Shown here piece after piece: positions 7,899 through 15,513 of a DNA stretch of 31,981 nt; the stretch's first letter is position 1; each line of letters begins with the position of its first letter. A program made the translations under genes and the position numbers. Source of the DNA: Rhodocyclaceae bacterium UBA5602 (GTDB lineage Bacteria; Pseudomonadota; Gammaproteobacteria; Burkholderiales; Rhodocyclaceae); NCBI GenBank assembly GCA_002424865.1, contig DILC01000084.1:14399-46379 (forward strand), given 5' to 3'. Under the pieces are notes generated by a model. That model was not told the DNA's origin. It saw nothing but the letters and a program-made list of their open reading frames with translations, and ran no database searches.

Positions 7899-9135
7899 AC
7901 GCCGTATCATTCCAATTAAAACCACCACGCAGGACGGCCAGATTCACGCCGTCCCGCCAGCGCCGACATTTGGGAACAACCCCACAATGGCAGGCCTTGC
8001 CACACCACCGCCGCTGGCCCTCTATGTGCACTGGCCGTGGTGCGTCAAAAAATGCCCGTATTGCGACTTCAACTCGCACGAAGCCAAAGCCGCGGTGGAT
8101 GAAGCCGCCTATCTCGCCGCCTTGACCGCGGACCTGGAAGCCGCCTTGCCCCACATCTGGAACCGACCCATCATCAGCATTTTCATCGGCGGCGGCACGC
8201 CCAGCCTCATGAGCGCCGCCGCGGCGGACGCCTTGCTCAATGCCATCCGCATGCGCCTGCCAATCCAGCCGGCCGCGGAAATCACCCTGGAAGCCAACCC
8301 CGGCACCGCAGAGGCCGCCAAGTTCAAGGCCTTTCGCGCAGCCGGGGTGAATCGCATTTCCTTGGGGATACAAAGTTTTGCCGATGAAAAACTCACCGCG
8401 CTCGGCCGCATTCACACGGGCCGCGAAGCGCGCCAGGCAATTGACCTTGCCCTCATGCATTTTGAGCGCGTCAATCTTGACCTCATGTACGCGCTGCCAC
8501 AACAAAGCCTGGCTGAGGCAAGGCAAGACATCGACACCGCCATTGCCACCGGCGTGGGCCATCTCTCCGCCTATCATTTAACGCTGGAACCCAACACGCC
8601 GTTTCACCATGCGCCGCCGCCCTTGCCGGATGACGACCTGTCTGCCGACATGCAGGAAATGATCGAGGCCCAATTAGCTACCGCAGGTTTTTTGCATTAC
8701 GAGACATCCGCCTTTGCCAAAGCGGGCGAGCAATGCCGGCATAACCTCAACTACTGGACGTTTGGCGATTATCTGGGCATAGGCGCGGGCGCGCATTCCA
8801 AGCTATCGGACCACGTCGGCATCTGGCGCGAAGCGCGGCATCGCCACCCGCGCGCCTACTTGCAAGCGATGGGCCATCATGGATTCGTCAGCCACAAGCA
8901 ATCCATCGCCATAGCCGACCTGCCCGGCGAATTCATGATGAATGCGTTGCGTTTGACATCGGGCTTTGCCTCGCGCCTGTTTACCGAACGCACAGGCTTA
9001 TCCATTGCCAGCATGGAAAAGTCGGCGCTGGCAGCACGGCGCGACGGGCTGATTGAAGTGAAGGATGGCAATATCATGCCCACCCTGCAAGGTCAGCGTT
9101 TTTTGAACCAGCTGGTCGGGCGGTTTTTGGCGTGA
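7876..9135 (+). CDS. hemW: HemW, radical-SAM heme chaperone (coproporphyrinogen oxidase-like)
   Basis: The radical SAM cluster motif CVKKCPYC (Cys56, Cys60, Cys63) is followed by GGGTPS (105-110), 'ITLEANPGT', 'VNRISLGIQSF', 'NLDLMYALPQQ' and 'LNYWTFGDYLGIGAGAHS'. The C-terminal HemW domain ends in 'GQRFLNQLVGRFL'. HemW binds heme and hands it to respiratory proteins; it is not an active coproporphyrinogen dehydrogenase. The start is uncertain. ATG 7876 overlaps rdgB and gives a 419-residue product whose IIPIK segment resembles, as I recall, other betaproteobacterial N-termini; ATG 7987 (MAGLATPP) would give about 382 residues. Two copies of the 25-bp repeat lie in the longer frame: residues 24-32 (HAVPPAPTF) and about 381-389 (KSALAARR). 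Confidence 0.93.
   Translation: MSHLMPSERRIIPIKTTTQDGQIHAVPPAPTFGNNPTMAGLATPPPLALYVHWPWCVKKCPYCDFNSHEAKAAVDEAAYLAALTADLEAALPHIWNRPIISIFIGGGTPSLMSAAAADALLNAIRMRLPIQPAAEITLEANPGTAEAAKFKAFRAAGVNRISLGIQSFADEKLTALGRIHTGREARQAIDLALMHFERVNLDLMYALPQQSLAEARQDIDTAIATGVGHLSAYHLTLEPNTPFHHAPPPLPDDDLSADMQEMIEAQLATAGFLHYETSAFAKAGEQCRHNLNYWTFGDYLGIGAGAHSKLSDHVGIWREARHRHPRAYLQAMGHHGFVSHKQSIAIADLPGEFMMNALRLTSGFASRLFTERTGLSIASMEKSALAARRDGLIEVKDGNIMPTLQGQRFLNQLVGRFLA
7947..7971 (-). repeat. 25-bp dispersed repeat, copy 2 (inside hemW N-terminus)
   Basis: Read on the minus strand, this matches copy 1 except at one A of the leading A-run and in the four variable bases. On the hemW strand it encodes AVPPAPTF between the IIPIK segment and the conserved core starting near PPLALYVHWPWC, so it sits in a non-conserved extension. 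Confidence 0.85.
9017..9041 (+). repeat. 25-bp dispersed repeat, copy 3 (inside hemW C-terminal domain)
   Basis: It matches every conserved position of the family; only the variable bases 17-20 differ (agca). Read in hemW it gives KSALAARR, a frame different from copy 2. It lies in the C-terminal winged-helix part, just before GLIEVKDG. Confidence 0.75.
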
Positions 9136-9167
9136 CAAAACAGAAACGGAGCCCCGTGAGCTATCGG

Positions 9168-9196
9168 GCGCAGCGAGCCGATTGGAAGCCTCGCCC
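9168..9196 (+). repeat. Second repeat family, copy A (convergent intergenic region)
   Basis: gcgcagcgagcc followed by gat, gaagcctc and ccc, in the same order as at 16137. Both copies start 33-48 bp after the stop codon of a plus-strand gene, in a gap between convergent genes (here hemW and corA). The rest of the 9136-9331 gap has no gene. It holds a possible decayed copy of the 25-bp repeat at about 9251-9272 (gtcgggcgctggcga, one inserted G). Confidence 0.5.
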
Positions 9197-9331
9197 TGGG
9201 GCAGTGTGTGGGGTGGGGGCGTTTATGCTTGCGCACGTTTTCATCCTCGCGGTCGGGCGCTGGCGACCATGCGCGTTAGCGGAATAAAGGATGGGCCTGC
9301 CAGCATCCGGCGGACAGTTCCCGGCAGGAAT

Positions 9332-10297
9332 TTACAACCAGCCCATGCGCCGGAAGCGATAGTACAAAACGGAGCACGCAGTAAAAATACTCGTCAAGGC
9401 GAGCGGGTAGCCATAGGCCCACTCCAACTCCGGCATGACTTTGAAATTCATGCCCCAGATGCCGGCAAAAGCCGTGGCTACCGCAAAAATCCCCGCCCAG
9501 GCGGCCAGGCGCTTGCCCACTTCACTCTGGTCGATCGCCACTGACGACAAGCTCACCTGAATCGCCGTGCCTATCGTATCGCGCACGCCATCCAGCGTCG
9601 CGTTAATGCGCGTCAAGTGATCGTACACATCGCGAAAATAATCCCGGCTATTCGCGCACACCGGTGGCACGCGGCCGCTGGTGAGCTTGCCCACGGCCTC
9701 CATCAAGGGCGTGACAGCATGCTTTAACAGCAGGGATTTGCGTTTGACTTCATACAACCGCTCAATATTCGAGCGCGCTGAGCCTTTGTTAAAGATCGTT
9801 TCTTCAATCGCTTCCAGTTCGGACTCGACATGATCAATGAACGGAAAGTACTGATCCACCACCGCATCCATCAAGGCATACAGCACAAAGCCCGCGCCCT
9901 GCCGCAACATCTCCGGTTCGCGCTCGCAGCGATCACGCACCCCCAACAGCGCGCGATTGCTGCGGTTTCTTATCGACAAAATAAAATTCCGGCCAACAAA
10001 AATATCCAGCTCACCCACCGTGATATTGTCATCAGACCAATCCAGGGTTTGCACCACGGCAAACAGGCTCTCGCCGTACTCTTCGATCTTTGGCCGCTGA
10101 TGGCCATTCCGCGCATCCTCAAGCGCCAAAGGATGCAAATCAAATTCCTCGCGCATCGTGTCCAACTCTGCAGGCGTGGCATCGCGCAATGCCACCCAAA
10201 CAAAACAGCCTGGCTGGAGCAGATAATCGCTGATCTGCTCAATCTCCACGTCAGCAAGTTTTTTCCCCTCGCGGTAGGCAACACAATTAAGCAGCAT
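9332..10297 (-). CDS. corA: CorA-family magnesium/divalent cation transporter
   Basis: The 321-residue product has a large N-terminal cytoplasmic alpha/beta domain and two C-terminal membrane helices. The signature 'GIWGMNF' lies at the end of the first helix, followed by a periplasmic acidic loop (MPELEW), a second helix and a basic tail (RFRRMGWL). The family forms pentameric channels for Mg2+ or other divalent cations (Co2+, Ni2+, Zn2+). ATG 10297 (MLLNCVAY) is preceded by AGGAG at good spacing. The frame stays open upstream through a 9-bp tandem repeat (encoding VSQ repeats), but that extension has no family support. It converges on hemW and is read divergently from the 10506 gene. Confidence 0.92.
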   Translation of the reverse strand: MLLNCVAYREGKKLADVEIEQISDYLLQPGCFVWVALRDATPAELDTMREEFDLHPLALEDARNGHQRPKIEEYGESLFAVVQTLDWSDDNITVGELDIFVGRNFILSIRNRSNRALLGVRDRCEREPEMLRQGAGFVLYALMDAVVDQYFPFIDHVESELEAIEETIFNKGSARSNIERLYEVKRKSLLLKHAVTPLMEAVGKLTSGRVPPVCANSRDYFRDVYDHLTRINATLDGVRDTIGTAIQVSLSSVAIDQSEVGKRLAAWAGIFAVATAFAGIWGMNFKVMPELEWAYGYPLALTSIFTACSVLYYRFRRMGWL

Positions 10298-10343
10298 ATT
10301 CAGGCTCCTGCATTTATCAGCAATCAAGCAACCAGTGGAGGCC

Positions 10344-10379
10344 CAGGATACCTGGGATACCTGGGATACCTGGGATACC
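10344..10379. repeat. 9-bp tandem repeat, four units
   Basis: Three exact units of tgggatacc (10353-10361, 10362-10370, 10371-10379) are preceded by a diverged one (10344-10352). The array lies in the corA leader region, 47 bp before its start and 127 bp before the divergent exported-protein gene. The number of units could vary between strains. Confidence 0.9.
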
Positions 10380-10441
10380 CGCATTCATCGGCGCACGTTA
10401 TCATCATTCAAGCAGTTTTTCCCGGCATGGACGCACTACAC

Positions 10442-10447
10442 TAGAAT
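10442..10447 (+). promoter_or_regulatory. Possible -10 box of the small exported-protein gene
   Basis: tagaat, 59 bp before the ATG at 10506, is the same hexamer found upstream of ybiT (23447) and purM (27683). No good -35 box is visible. Confidence 0.3.
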
Positions 10448-10505
10448 ACGGATATGCAACCTCCTCGCATGCCGCCCGCCACATCATCTTTTCAAGGAGC
10501 AAGCC

Positions 10506-10886
10506 ATGCGCCTCACATTCCACAGCCTCTGTTCAAGCGTGCTTCAAGCGATTTTCATCATCATACCCGCGGCATGGCCTTTGCCTGCCAAAGCACAACC
10601 GGCAGGCAAAGGCGCAACCGCCACTGCCCCGGTTTTGTCTGGCGTGCCGGTGTTTGGCGCACCGGCCACATCCACGCGGCGCGCCCCGTTGGCTCCCCCG
10701 CCAGTCAATGACGTCAGCCGCGCCTATGAGTTTCGCACACGTCTTTTGGGCGATCCGCAATGCCAGCGCTTTGCATCCGAATCGGACCGCATCTTTTTGG
10801 ATAGCTCGCTGGATGATGCACAAAAGATCGAGCAATTAAAAGCGCTGGGCAACCAGGCGCAATCCAGCGGCTGCCTTGCGCCCTGA
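10506..10886 (+). CDS. Small exported protein of unknown function
   Basis: A 126-residue protein. The N-terminal 31 residues look like a signal peptide: a short basic start, the hydrophobic stretch VLQAIFIIIPAAWPL and an AKA-type cleavage site before QPAG. A Pro/Ala/Thr-rich linker (about 35-70) follows. The C-terminal part, 'DVSRAYEFRTRLLGDPQCQRFASESDRIF', is charged and helical and has two cysteines (in DPQCQRF and SSGCLAP), which could form a periplasmic disulfide. ATG 10506 is supported by an AGGAG site. It is transcribed divergently from corA and converges on trmB. I do not recognise the family. Confidence 0.75.
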   Translation: MRLTFHSLCSSVLQAIFIIIPAAWPLPAKAQPAGKGATATAPVLSGVPVFGAPATSTRRAPLAPPPVNDVSRAYEFRTRLLGDPQCQRFASESDRIFLDSSLDDAQKIEQLKALGNQAQSSGCLAP

Positions 10887-10953
10887 GCCCCCCTGGCGGC
10901 TTGTTGCTTGCGTCTTGAGCGCTGGGCCCCGGGCTTTTAAGCATCGGGCAAAC

Positions 10954-11003
10954 GCAACCCAAGCAGCAAACCCAAGTGGCAAACCCAAGCGGCAACTCAA
11001 GCA
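10954..11003. repeat. Imperfect 12-13-bp tandem repeat at the trmB 3' end
   Basis: Four units of the type gcaaacccaagcg (10954-10965, 10966-10978, 10979-10991, 10992-11003) run into the last codons of trmB; the trmB stop is at 10997-10999. The array may have arisen by slippage from the trmB terminus. Confidence 0.7.
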
Positions 11004-11770
11004 AGCCGCTTGAAAATCATATCCCAAACGCCGTGGCCCAAGCGCAAGCCACGGGTTTCAAATTTGGTTTGCGGCCGGTAATCCGGACGTGGCGCGTAAT
11101 CCGCAGCGGTGTTTTCAAGCAAGGGCTCTGCGCTTAGCACCGCTAACATCTGCTCAGCATATTCCTGCCAATCCGTTGCGCAATGGATGTAGCCGCCTGG
11201 CACTAACCGTTGGGCGAGTTCATGCACAAACGCGGGCTGAATCAAGCGCCGCTTGTGCTGGCGCTTTTTCGGCCACGGATCGGGGAAGAACACATGAATC
11301 CCGGCCAGGGATTGCGGCGCAATCATGTCGCGCGCAATCTCCACCGCATCGTGCTGGATCACGCGCAAGTTGGTAAGCCCGCGCGTTTCAATTTCTTTCA
11401 ACAAGCTGCCCACGCCGGGCGTGTGCACTTCTATGCCAATGTAATCATTTTGCGGATGGTTCGCGGCAATCAGGGCCGTGGTCTCGCCCATGCCGCAGCC
11501 GATTTCAAGAATCCTGGGGGCGCTTGCGCGCGCCGCGCCAAAAACGGCCGCCCAAGCCAGCGGCGTGGTTTGATAAGGGATCCCCCAGCGCGGCATGCCT
11601 TCTTCATGAAAGCGGCGCTGTGCGGCGGAGACGCGCCCCTGGCGCAACACAAAACTGCGGATGTGGGGTCTTGCCGATGTATCCCGGGCATCATCCGTTT
11701 GCGCCGCATGCGGATCAGCATCGCCTGAATCGGCAGCGGTCATCCCTGCATCATTTATCGTCAAGCCCAT
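10997..11770 (-). CDS. trmB: tRNA (guanine-N7-)-methyltransferase
   Basis: Conserved blocks are 'HIRSFVLRQGR', 'RWGIPYQ', the SAM-binding EIGCGMGE, 'NDYIGIEVHTPGVGSLL', 'FFPDPWPKKRQHKRRL' (active site and tRNA contact) and a C-terminal 'TKFETRGLRLGHGVWDMIF'. It makes m7G46 in the variable loop of tRNAs. I chose ATG 11770 because GAGG lies 9 bp upstream and it leaves 22 bp to the preceding stop at 11793. Upstream in-frame starts (11821, and GTG at 11872) would overlap that gene and lack ribosome-binding sites. The chosen 257-residue product carries an Asp/Ala/Thr-rich leader of about 35 residues before the conserved region. Confidence 0.92.
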   Translation of the reverse strand: MGLTINDAGMTAADSGDADPHAAQTDDARDTSARPHIRSFVLRQGRVSAAQRRFHEEGMPRWGIPYQTTPLAWAAVFGAARASAPRILEIGCGMGETTALIAANHPQNDYIGIEVHTPGVGSLLKEIETRGLTNLRVIQHDAVEIARDMIAPQSLAGIHVFFPDPWPKKRQHKRRLIQPAFVHELAQRLVPGGYIHCATDWQEYAEQMLAVLSAEPLLENTAADYAPRPDYRPQTKFETRGLRLGHGVWDMIFKRLA

Positions 11771-11792
11771 GGCTGGCGCCTCGTTTGCGCCA

Positions 11793-12920
11793 TCAAGGCG
11801 CTGTAGATTGGTGGGGTGCATAGTCTGAATTATTTTCGCCAGGGTTATCGGTTTCGGAATTTTGGGCGTCACTGGCTGCGGGCTTATGGGTTATGGCGTC
11901 ATGGCTTGCAGGCAGGTTTTCAGCATCGCCTGCGGCTGCGGCTTTGGGAGGCCCTGCCGACACACTGGCCGCATCCATGGCTGGGGCTGATGATTCGGCA
12001 GGTTGAACAAGCTCACCCGAGATCACCCGCATGGCAATGTCCGGCTGCATGCCGAGCAAGGCTGCCAAATCGTAACGCGGGCCGGCCATGGCTTGCGGCA
12101 GGCTCGCGCACGCGGCCTGCCATTCCAATTCATTCAGCGCCTGACCAATCACCATTTTGAGCTTTAATGCCGCCGCCACATCCGACCACGTGGCGAGCGG
12201 CGCTTGCTCGCCGAAATAATAAGCGGCCAAATCGCGCATGACCTGCACCACGGCATTGGCCTGCTTATCGTGCCAGGCCATGAAAGCCACCTGCACGGAT
12301 GGCGCCTGCCCAGGCAAAGCCACGCATCTTGCGGCCAGCAAAGTGACGCCATGCGCCAGGCCAAACAAGCGCTGGCGCAACAAAATATCCGTCTGGTCGA
12401 ACGCATAACCACTGCGCCCGGACAGCACTTTCAAGGGCTCACGCACCGTTTCGGCTGCCGCCTGGCCTGGCGGCAACAACTGCGGCGCCGTTGGCTGCGG
12501 AGAGGCCATGGCCGGGCTTGGTGCGGGATTTTTTTCAACCCCCGCAAGGCCCTTGACTGAATCAGTCGGCGCTGGCGCGACGGCGGCATGATCCGTTGGC
12601 GAAGGGGGCGCTAACGGCGAAGGCTCAATAGCCGACGCATGAACAACATCGGCGATGGCCGGAATTTCCCTTGGCTGGGCAATCACGCGAGCCTTCAACT
12701 CCTGCGGCTGATCGGCTTCGCGCGCACCCGCTCCAACCGCTTGCCCGGCAGGAAAGTCGGCTGACGCGGCTGCGCCCACCGCCGGGCCTTGCGCCAGTAG
12801 CACGCCTGGCAGGCACAGCCAGCACAATCCTAAAACGCCCAGCCAGCGCCGATCAATACGCAACCGTGGTTTTTGAAAAGCTGGCTTGTGCAAAAAATAA
12901 CGACGCAAGACGCTACCCAA
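11793..12920 (-). CDS. Exported Ala/Pro-rich protein of unknown function
   Basis: A 375-residue protein from a TTG at 12920, with no clear ribosome-binding site, so the start is tentative. A basic N-terminus and the hydrophobic segment WLGVLGLCWLCLPGVLLAQ (about 26-44) suggest a signal peptide. Residues 45-155 and 290-375 are low-complexity Ala/Pro/Ser. The middle (about 160-275) looks folded, with segments 'GYAFDQTDILLRQRLFGLAHG' and 'QVAFMAWHDKQANAVV' and a run of helices. A copy of the 25-bp repeat falls in the disordered N-terminal part (about residues 112-120, AAVAPAPTD). It lies between thiG and trmB on the same strand. I do not recognise the family; the reading frame is supported by sustained codon bias and by a gap-free fit with its neighbours. 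Confidence 0.65.
   Translation of the reverse strand: MGSVLRRYFLHKPAFQKPRLRIDRRWLGVLGLCWLCLPGVLLAQGPAVGAAASADFPAGQAVGAGAREADQPQELKARVIAQPREIPAIADVVHASAIEPSPLAPPSPTDHAAVAPAPTDSVKGLAGVEKNPAPSPAMASPQPTAPQLLPPGQAAAETVREPLKVLSGRSGYAFDQTDILLRQRLFGLAHGVTLLAARCVALPGQAPSVQVAFMAWHDKQANAVVQVMRDLAAYYFGEQAPLATWSDVAAALKLKMVIGQALNELEWQAACASLPQAMAGPRYDLAALLGMQPDIAMRVISGELVQPAESSAPAMDAASVSAGPPKAAAAGDAENLPASHDAITHKPAASDAQNSETDNPGENNSDYAPHQSTAP
12561..12585 (+). repeat. 25-bp dispersed repeat, copy 4 (inside exported-protein gene)
   Basis: It matches the core gtcggcgctggc and the terminal acggcg; the A-run is degraded (atca). On the coding (minus) strand it reads AVAPAPTD, the same frame as the hemW N-terminal and cheB copies. 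About 165 bp upstream in the gene (12751-12775) is a much weaker match (gaaagtcggct), probably chance or a decayed copy. Confidence 0.8.
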
Positions 12921-12982
12921 TGAAGTTCACAGGAATTCACCACGCGAAGCGCCAAGGAAGCGCCCAGCAAGCCCGCAAGGCC

Positions 12983-13804
12983 TCACTTGGCGCCAATCAA
13001 GCCACCCGCAGGCGAGCTGGGCACGGCGGAATAAAATTTCTTCGGCATGCGGCCGGCAAGCCAGGCATCACGGCCGGCTTCAACGGCTTTTTTCATCGCC
13101 CCTGCCATGCGAACCGGGTCTTGTGCGGCGGCAATCGCGGTATTCATTAACACGCCATCACAACCCAATTCCATGGCAATGGCGGCATCAGACGCCGTAC
13201 CCACACCCGCATCAACCAGCACCGGCACCTTGGCTTGTTCAATAATCAACTGCAAATTCCACGGGTTCAAAATCCCCATGCCAGAACCGATAAGCGAAGC
13301 CAACGGCATAATCGCCACGCAACCCATGTCTTCGAGCATGCGCGCCTGAATCGGATCGTCCGCGCAATACACCATCACCTCGAAACCTTCCTTGACCAGG
13401 ATCTCCGCCGCTTTCAAAGTCTCCGGCATATTCGGGAACAAGGTTTTCGCATCCCCCAGCACTTCGAGCTTGACCAGCCGATGGCCGTCCAGCAATTCAC
13501 GCGCCAGGCGCAAGGTACGCACGGCATCGTCCGCCGTAAAGCAGCCTGCGGTGTTGGGCAAAATGATGAATTGGTCAGGCGGCAAAACTTCCAGCAAGGA
13601 AGGCTGGCCTGGCTCCTGGCCGATGTTCATGCGCCGAATCGCCACGGTAACAATCTGCGCGCCAGACGCATCAATCGCCGCGCGGGTCTGGCCAAAATCC
13701 TTGTATTTGCCAGTGCCGACCAGCAAGCGCGAAGCATAGGCACGGCCAGCAATCACTAGCGGATCAGCAAGGCCTGCAAGCGGTTGATTCACTCTTTGGT
13801 CCAT
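12983..13804 (-). CDS. thiG: Thiazole synthase
   Basis: A 273-residue ThiG with N-terminal 'SRLLVGTGKYKDF', 'VTVAIRRMNIG', 'ILPNTAGCFTADDAVRTLRLARE', catalytic Lys in VKLEVLGD, 'VMVYCADDPI', 'GSGMGILNPWNLQLI' and 'VLVDAGVGTASDAAIAMELGCDGVLMNTAIA'. It condenses 1-deoxyxylulose 5-phosphate, dehydroglycine and ThiS thiocarboxylate into the thiazole phosphate of thiamine. The ATG at 13804 has AGGAG about 10 bp upstream. It follows thiS by 53 bp and is clearly coupled to it in function; thiO, thiE and thiF are not in this window. Confidence 0.97.
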   Translation of the reverse strand: MDQRVNQPLAGLADPLVIAGRAYASRLLVGTGKYKDFGQTRAAIDASGAQIVTVAIRRMNIGQEPGQPSLLEVLPPDQFIILPNTAGCFTADDAVRTLRLARELLDGHRLVKLEVLGDAKTLFPNMPETLKAAEILVKEGFEVMVYCADDPIQARMLEDMGCVAIMPLASLIGSGMGILNPWNLQLIIEQAKVPVLVDAGVGTASDAAIAMELGCDGVLMNTAIAAAQDPVRMAGAMKKAVEAGRDAWLAGRMPKKFYSAVPSSPAGGLIGAK

Positions 13805-13857
13805 TCGTCAGAACTCCTATTTTAAGCAGGCTGGCCAAAATGGCCTGGCCTAACGCG

Positions 13858-14061
13858 CTAGCCGCCACCGACAGCGACCACAATTTCGATACGGTCACCC
13901 GGGTTAAGCAAGGTCTCGGCATGACGGCCCCTGGGCACAATCTCGCCATTCCGTTCGACCGCGACGCGTTTTCCGGTGAGCTGGCGGCTCTCCAATAAAG
14001 CGCTGACTGTGGCGCCATCAGGCAGGCTCAGCGCTTCGCCATTAACAATGATTTCCATCAT
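13858..14061 (-). CDS. thiS: Sulfur carrier protein ThiS
   Basis: A 67-residue ubiquitin-fold protein with a MEIIVNGE start, TVSALLES, 'KRVAVERNGEIVPR' and 'PGDRIEIVVAVGGG'. The C-terminal Gly-Gly is the site of adenylylation and thiocarboxylation; here three glycines end the chain. Two adjacent ATG codons (14061 and 14058) could start it. The ABC permease stop is only 6 bp upstream of the start, so translation may be coupled. No TPP riboswitch is visible upstream. Confidence 0.95.
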   Translation of the reverse strand: MMEIIVNGEALSLPDGATVSALLESRQLTGKRVAVERNGEIVPRGRHAETLLNPGDRIEIVVAVGGG

Positions 14062-14067
14062 TTGATT

Positions 14068-14865
14068 TTACTTCAGCAAGCGCCGCTCTGTGAGCCGCAG
14101 CGCAATCCAGAACGCGGCCAATGCAATCATCATCAACGCACCCGCATGCAAGGCGATGTCGGGCGGCACTTGGCCAAACAAGAGCGGGCGCACCAAAGCC
14201 ACGGCATGCGTGAGCGGCAGCCAGGCTGAAATTGCTTGCGCCAAGGCCGGCAATTGCGCAACCGGAAAAAATACCCCGCACAACAACACCATGGGCGTGA
14301 GCACGAGCGTGAAGTAATACATGAAAAATTCATATCCGGGCGCCAAGGCCGTGATGATGAGCCCCAAGGCGGAAAACGCCAACCCGGTCAAAAAGATCAC
14401 CGGCAGCGCCCACCAGGCCAAGGGAGAGGTCACAAAACCCAACAAGGTAACAACCAGCAAAATCGCGCTGCCCGACAACGTGGCCTTGGAAGCCGCCCAT
14501 AACCACTCACCCGCCAGCACATCGTCCAAGGCCACGGGCGCATACAAGATCGCCTCCCACGTGCGTTGGATCGCCATGCGTGAATAAGCGGAATACAGCG
14601 CCTCGAATGAGGCTGCATTCATGGCGGCCGCGCACACCGTGCCACTGGCCAAAAAAGCAATGTAAGGCACGCCCGCCACTTGCGGCAACAGGCTGCCCAA
14701 GCCATATCCCAGACCAAACAGATAAATCATCGGATCGGCCAGATTGCCCAGCAATGAAGGGATGGCGAGTTTTTTCCAGACCAGGAAATTGCGCTGCCAG
14801 ACGGCAAAAGCACGCGCTGAAAATTGCGGAAAAGCAAGCTGTTTTATAGCGAGCGAAAGACTCAA
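14068..14865 (-). CDS. ABC-2 type (NodJ-like) transport permease
   Basis: A 265-residue inner-membrane protein with about six hydrophobic helices. Family-like blocks are 'WQRNFLVWKKLAIPSLLGNLADPMIYLFGLGYGLG', 'ASFEALYSAYSRM', 'TWEAILYAPVALDDVLAGEW' and 'FPVAQLPALAQAISAWLPLTHAV'. These match the NodJ/ABC-2 permeases that export polysaccharide, lipooligosaccharide or drugs with a separate ATPase. The frame is open up to 14991, but I choose the TTG at 14865 because GGAAGG lies 6 bp before it and it gives the family length (about 262). The 25-bp repeat at 14914 then lies in the leader. The partner ATPase gene (NodI type), normally adjacent, is missing: the gene upstream is slyX on the other strand. 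The substrate is unknown. Confidence 0.85.
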   Translation of the reverse strand: MSLSLAIKQLAFPQFSARAFAVWQRNFLVWKKLAIPSLLGNLADPMIYLFGLGYGLGSLLPQVAGVPYIAFLASGTVCAAAMNAASFEALYSAYSRMAIQRTWEAILYAPVALDDVLAGEWLWAASKATLSGSAILLVVTLLGFVTSPLAWWALPVIFLTGLAFSALGLIITALAPGYEFFMYYFTLVLTPMVLLCGVFFPVAQLPALAQAISAWLPLTHAVALVRPLLFGQVPPDIALHAGALMMIALAAFWIALRLTERRLLK

Positions 14866-15207
14866 GATAAACCTTCCATGGTTGAACAAAGCATCCCGTG
14901 CGAACTGCGCCGGAAAAGTCGGCGCTGGCGATACGGCGAAGACCGCGGGACAGCCGGGCCAGAAGGCGCTATCGTACCCTGTATCACGCAAAGCTTGCCG
15001 GCCATGGCCTGCGTAACGGGGCAGGACAATATCCGCTTGTCATGCTGAACCGAAAGCCATCCACCTTTTCAGCCATTCGCCGGCTTCCGCGCAATGACAC
15101 CACCGCGACGGCACTTTTCTCATGACGGGCGTTCGCTTGCTTGCCGCCTGCTTTAAAGTCAAACCCCCTGTGGGATAATCCACACCCCAAGGACAATCCG
15201 CCTGACC
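14866..15207. other. Intergenic region between the ABC permease and slyX
   Basis: This is a 342-bp divergent gap with no convincing gene. It contains a copy of the 25-bp repeat (14914-14938) and, near slyX, the AT-rich hexamer gataat (15174-15179), which could be a slyX -10 box. No riboswitch, tRNA or remnant of an ATPase gene could be recognised. Confidence 0.6.
14914..14938 (+). repeat. 25-bp dispersed repeat, copy 5 (upstream of ABC permease)
   Basis: Identical over all 25 bases to the copy at 1422-1446, which lies 13.5 kb away. It is 49 bp upstream of the chosen TTG start of the permease. If the upstream in-frame start at 14991 were used it would encode AVSPAPTF on the minus strand. Confidence 0.9.
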
Positions 15208-15447
15208 ATGGACGCCGAGAAACCACGCGAACAGCAAATAAACGAGCTGGAAATAAAACTGAACCTGGCTGAAGACGCCATAGACGCGCTCAACCGCACG
15301 GTTTTCCGCCAGCAACAGCAAATGGATTTATTGCAGGCCCAAATGCGCGCACTGTATCGGCAGTTGCAATCCGCAGACGCCGCCGGGCCGACAGACACAA
15401 GCCAAGCGCCTGCCGATGCGCGCGCGGAGATTCCGCCGCACTATTAA
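15208..15447 (+). CDS. slyX: SlyX family protein
   Basis: A 79-residue coiled-coil protein: the heptad region 'INELEIKLNLAEDAIDALNRTVFRQQQQMDLLQAQMRALYRQL' (about 11-53), a short linker and the characteristic C-terminal PPHY. SlyX proteins are small and of unknown biochemical function. The gene is read divergently from the ABC permease and precedes the cation transporter by 66 bp, possibly as an operon. Confidence 0.93.
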   Translation: MDAEKPREQQINELEIKLNLAEDAIDALNRTVFRQQQQMDLLQAQMRALYRQLQSADAAGPTDTSQAPADARAEIPPHY

Positions 15448-15513
15448 GGCCTCGTCAGGCCAGCCAAGTCCGATACATTCCCGCTTTGCCATACCTTGAC
15501 TTAACTTGACACC

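Noticed and set aside
9251..9272. Another decayed copy of the 25-bp repeat in the hemW-corA gap
   Set aside because: It needs one inserted base and lacks the A-run and the cggcg end; mentioned under the gap but not counted.
10344..10379. CRISPR-like array near corA
   Set aside because: The units are 9 bp and directly adjacent with no spacers, so this is a simple tandem repeat.
12751..12775. Tenth copy of the 25-bp repeat
   Set aside because: Only gaaagtcggct and scattered bases match; it may be a decayed copy but is not distinguishable from chance.
14866..15207. TPP riboswitch ahead of the permease-thiS-thiG group
   Set aside because: I could not find the conserved THI-box elements in either orientation.
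15448..15513. yybP-ykoY manganese riboswitch ahead of the Gdt1-type gene
   Set aside because: The 66-bp gap is too short and lacks the conserved loops.
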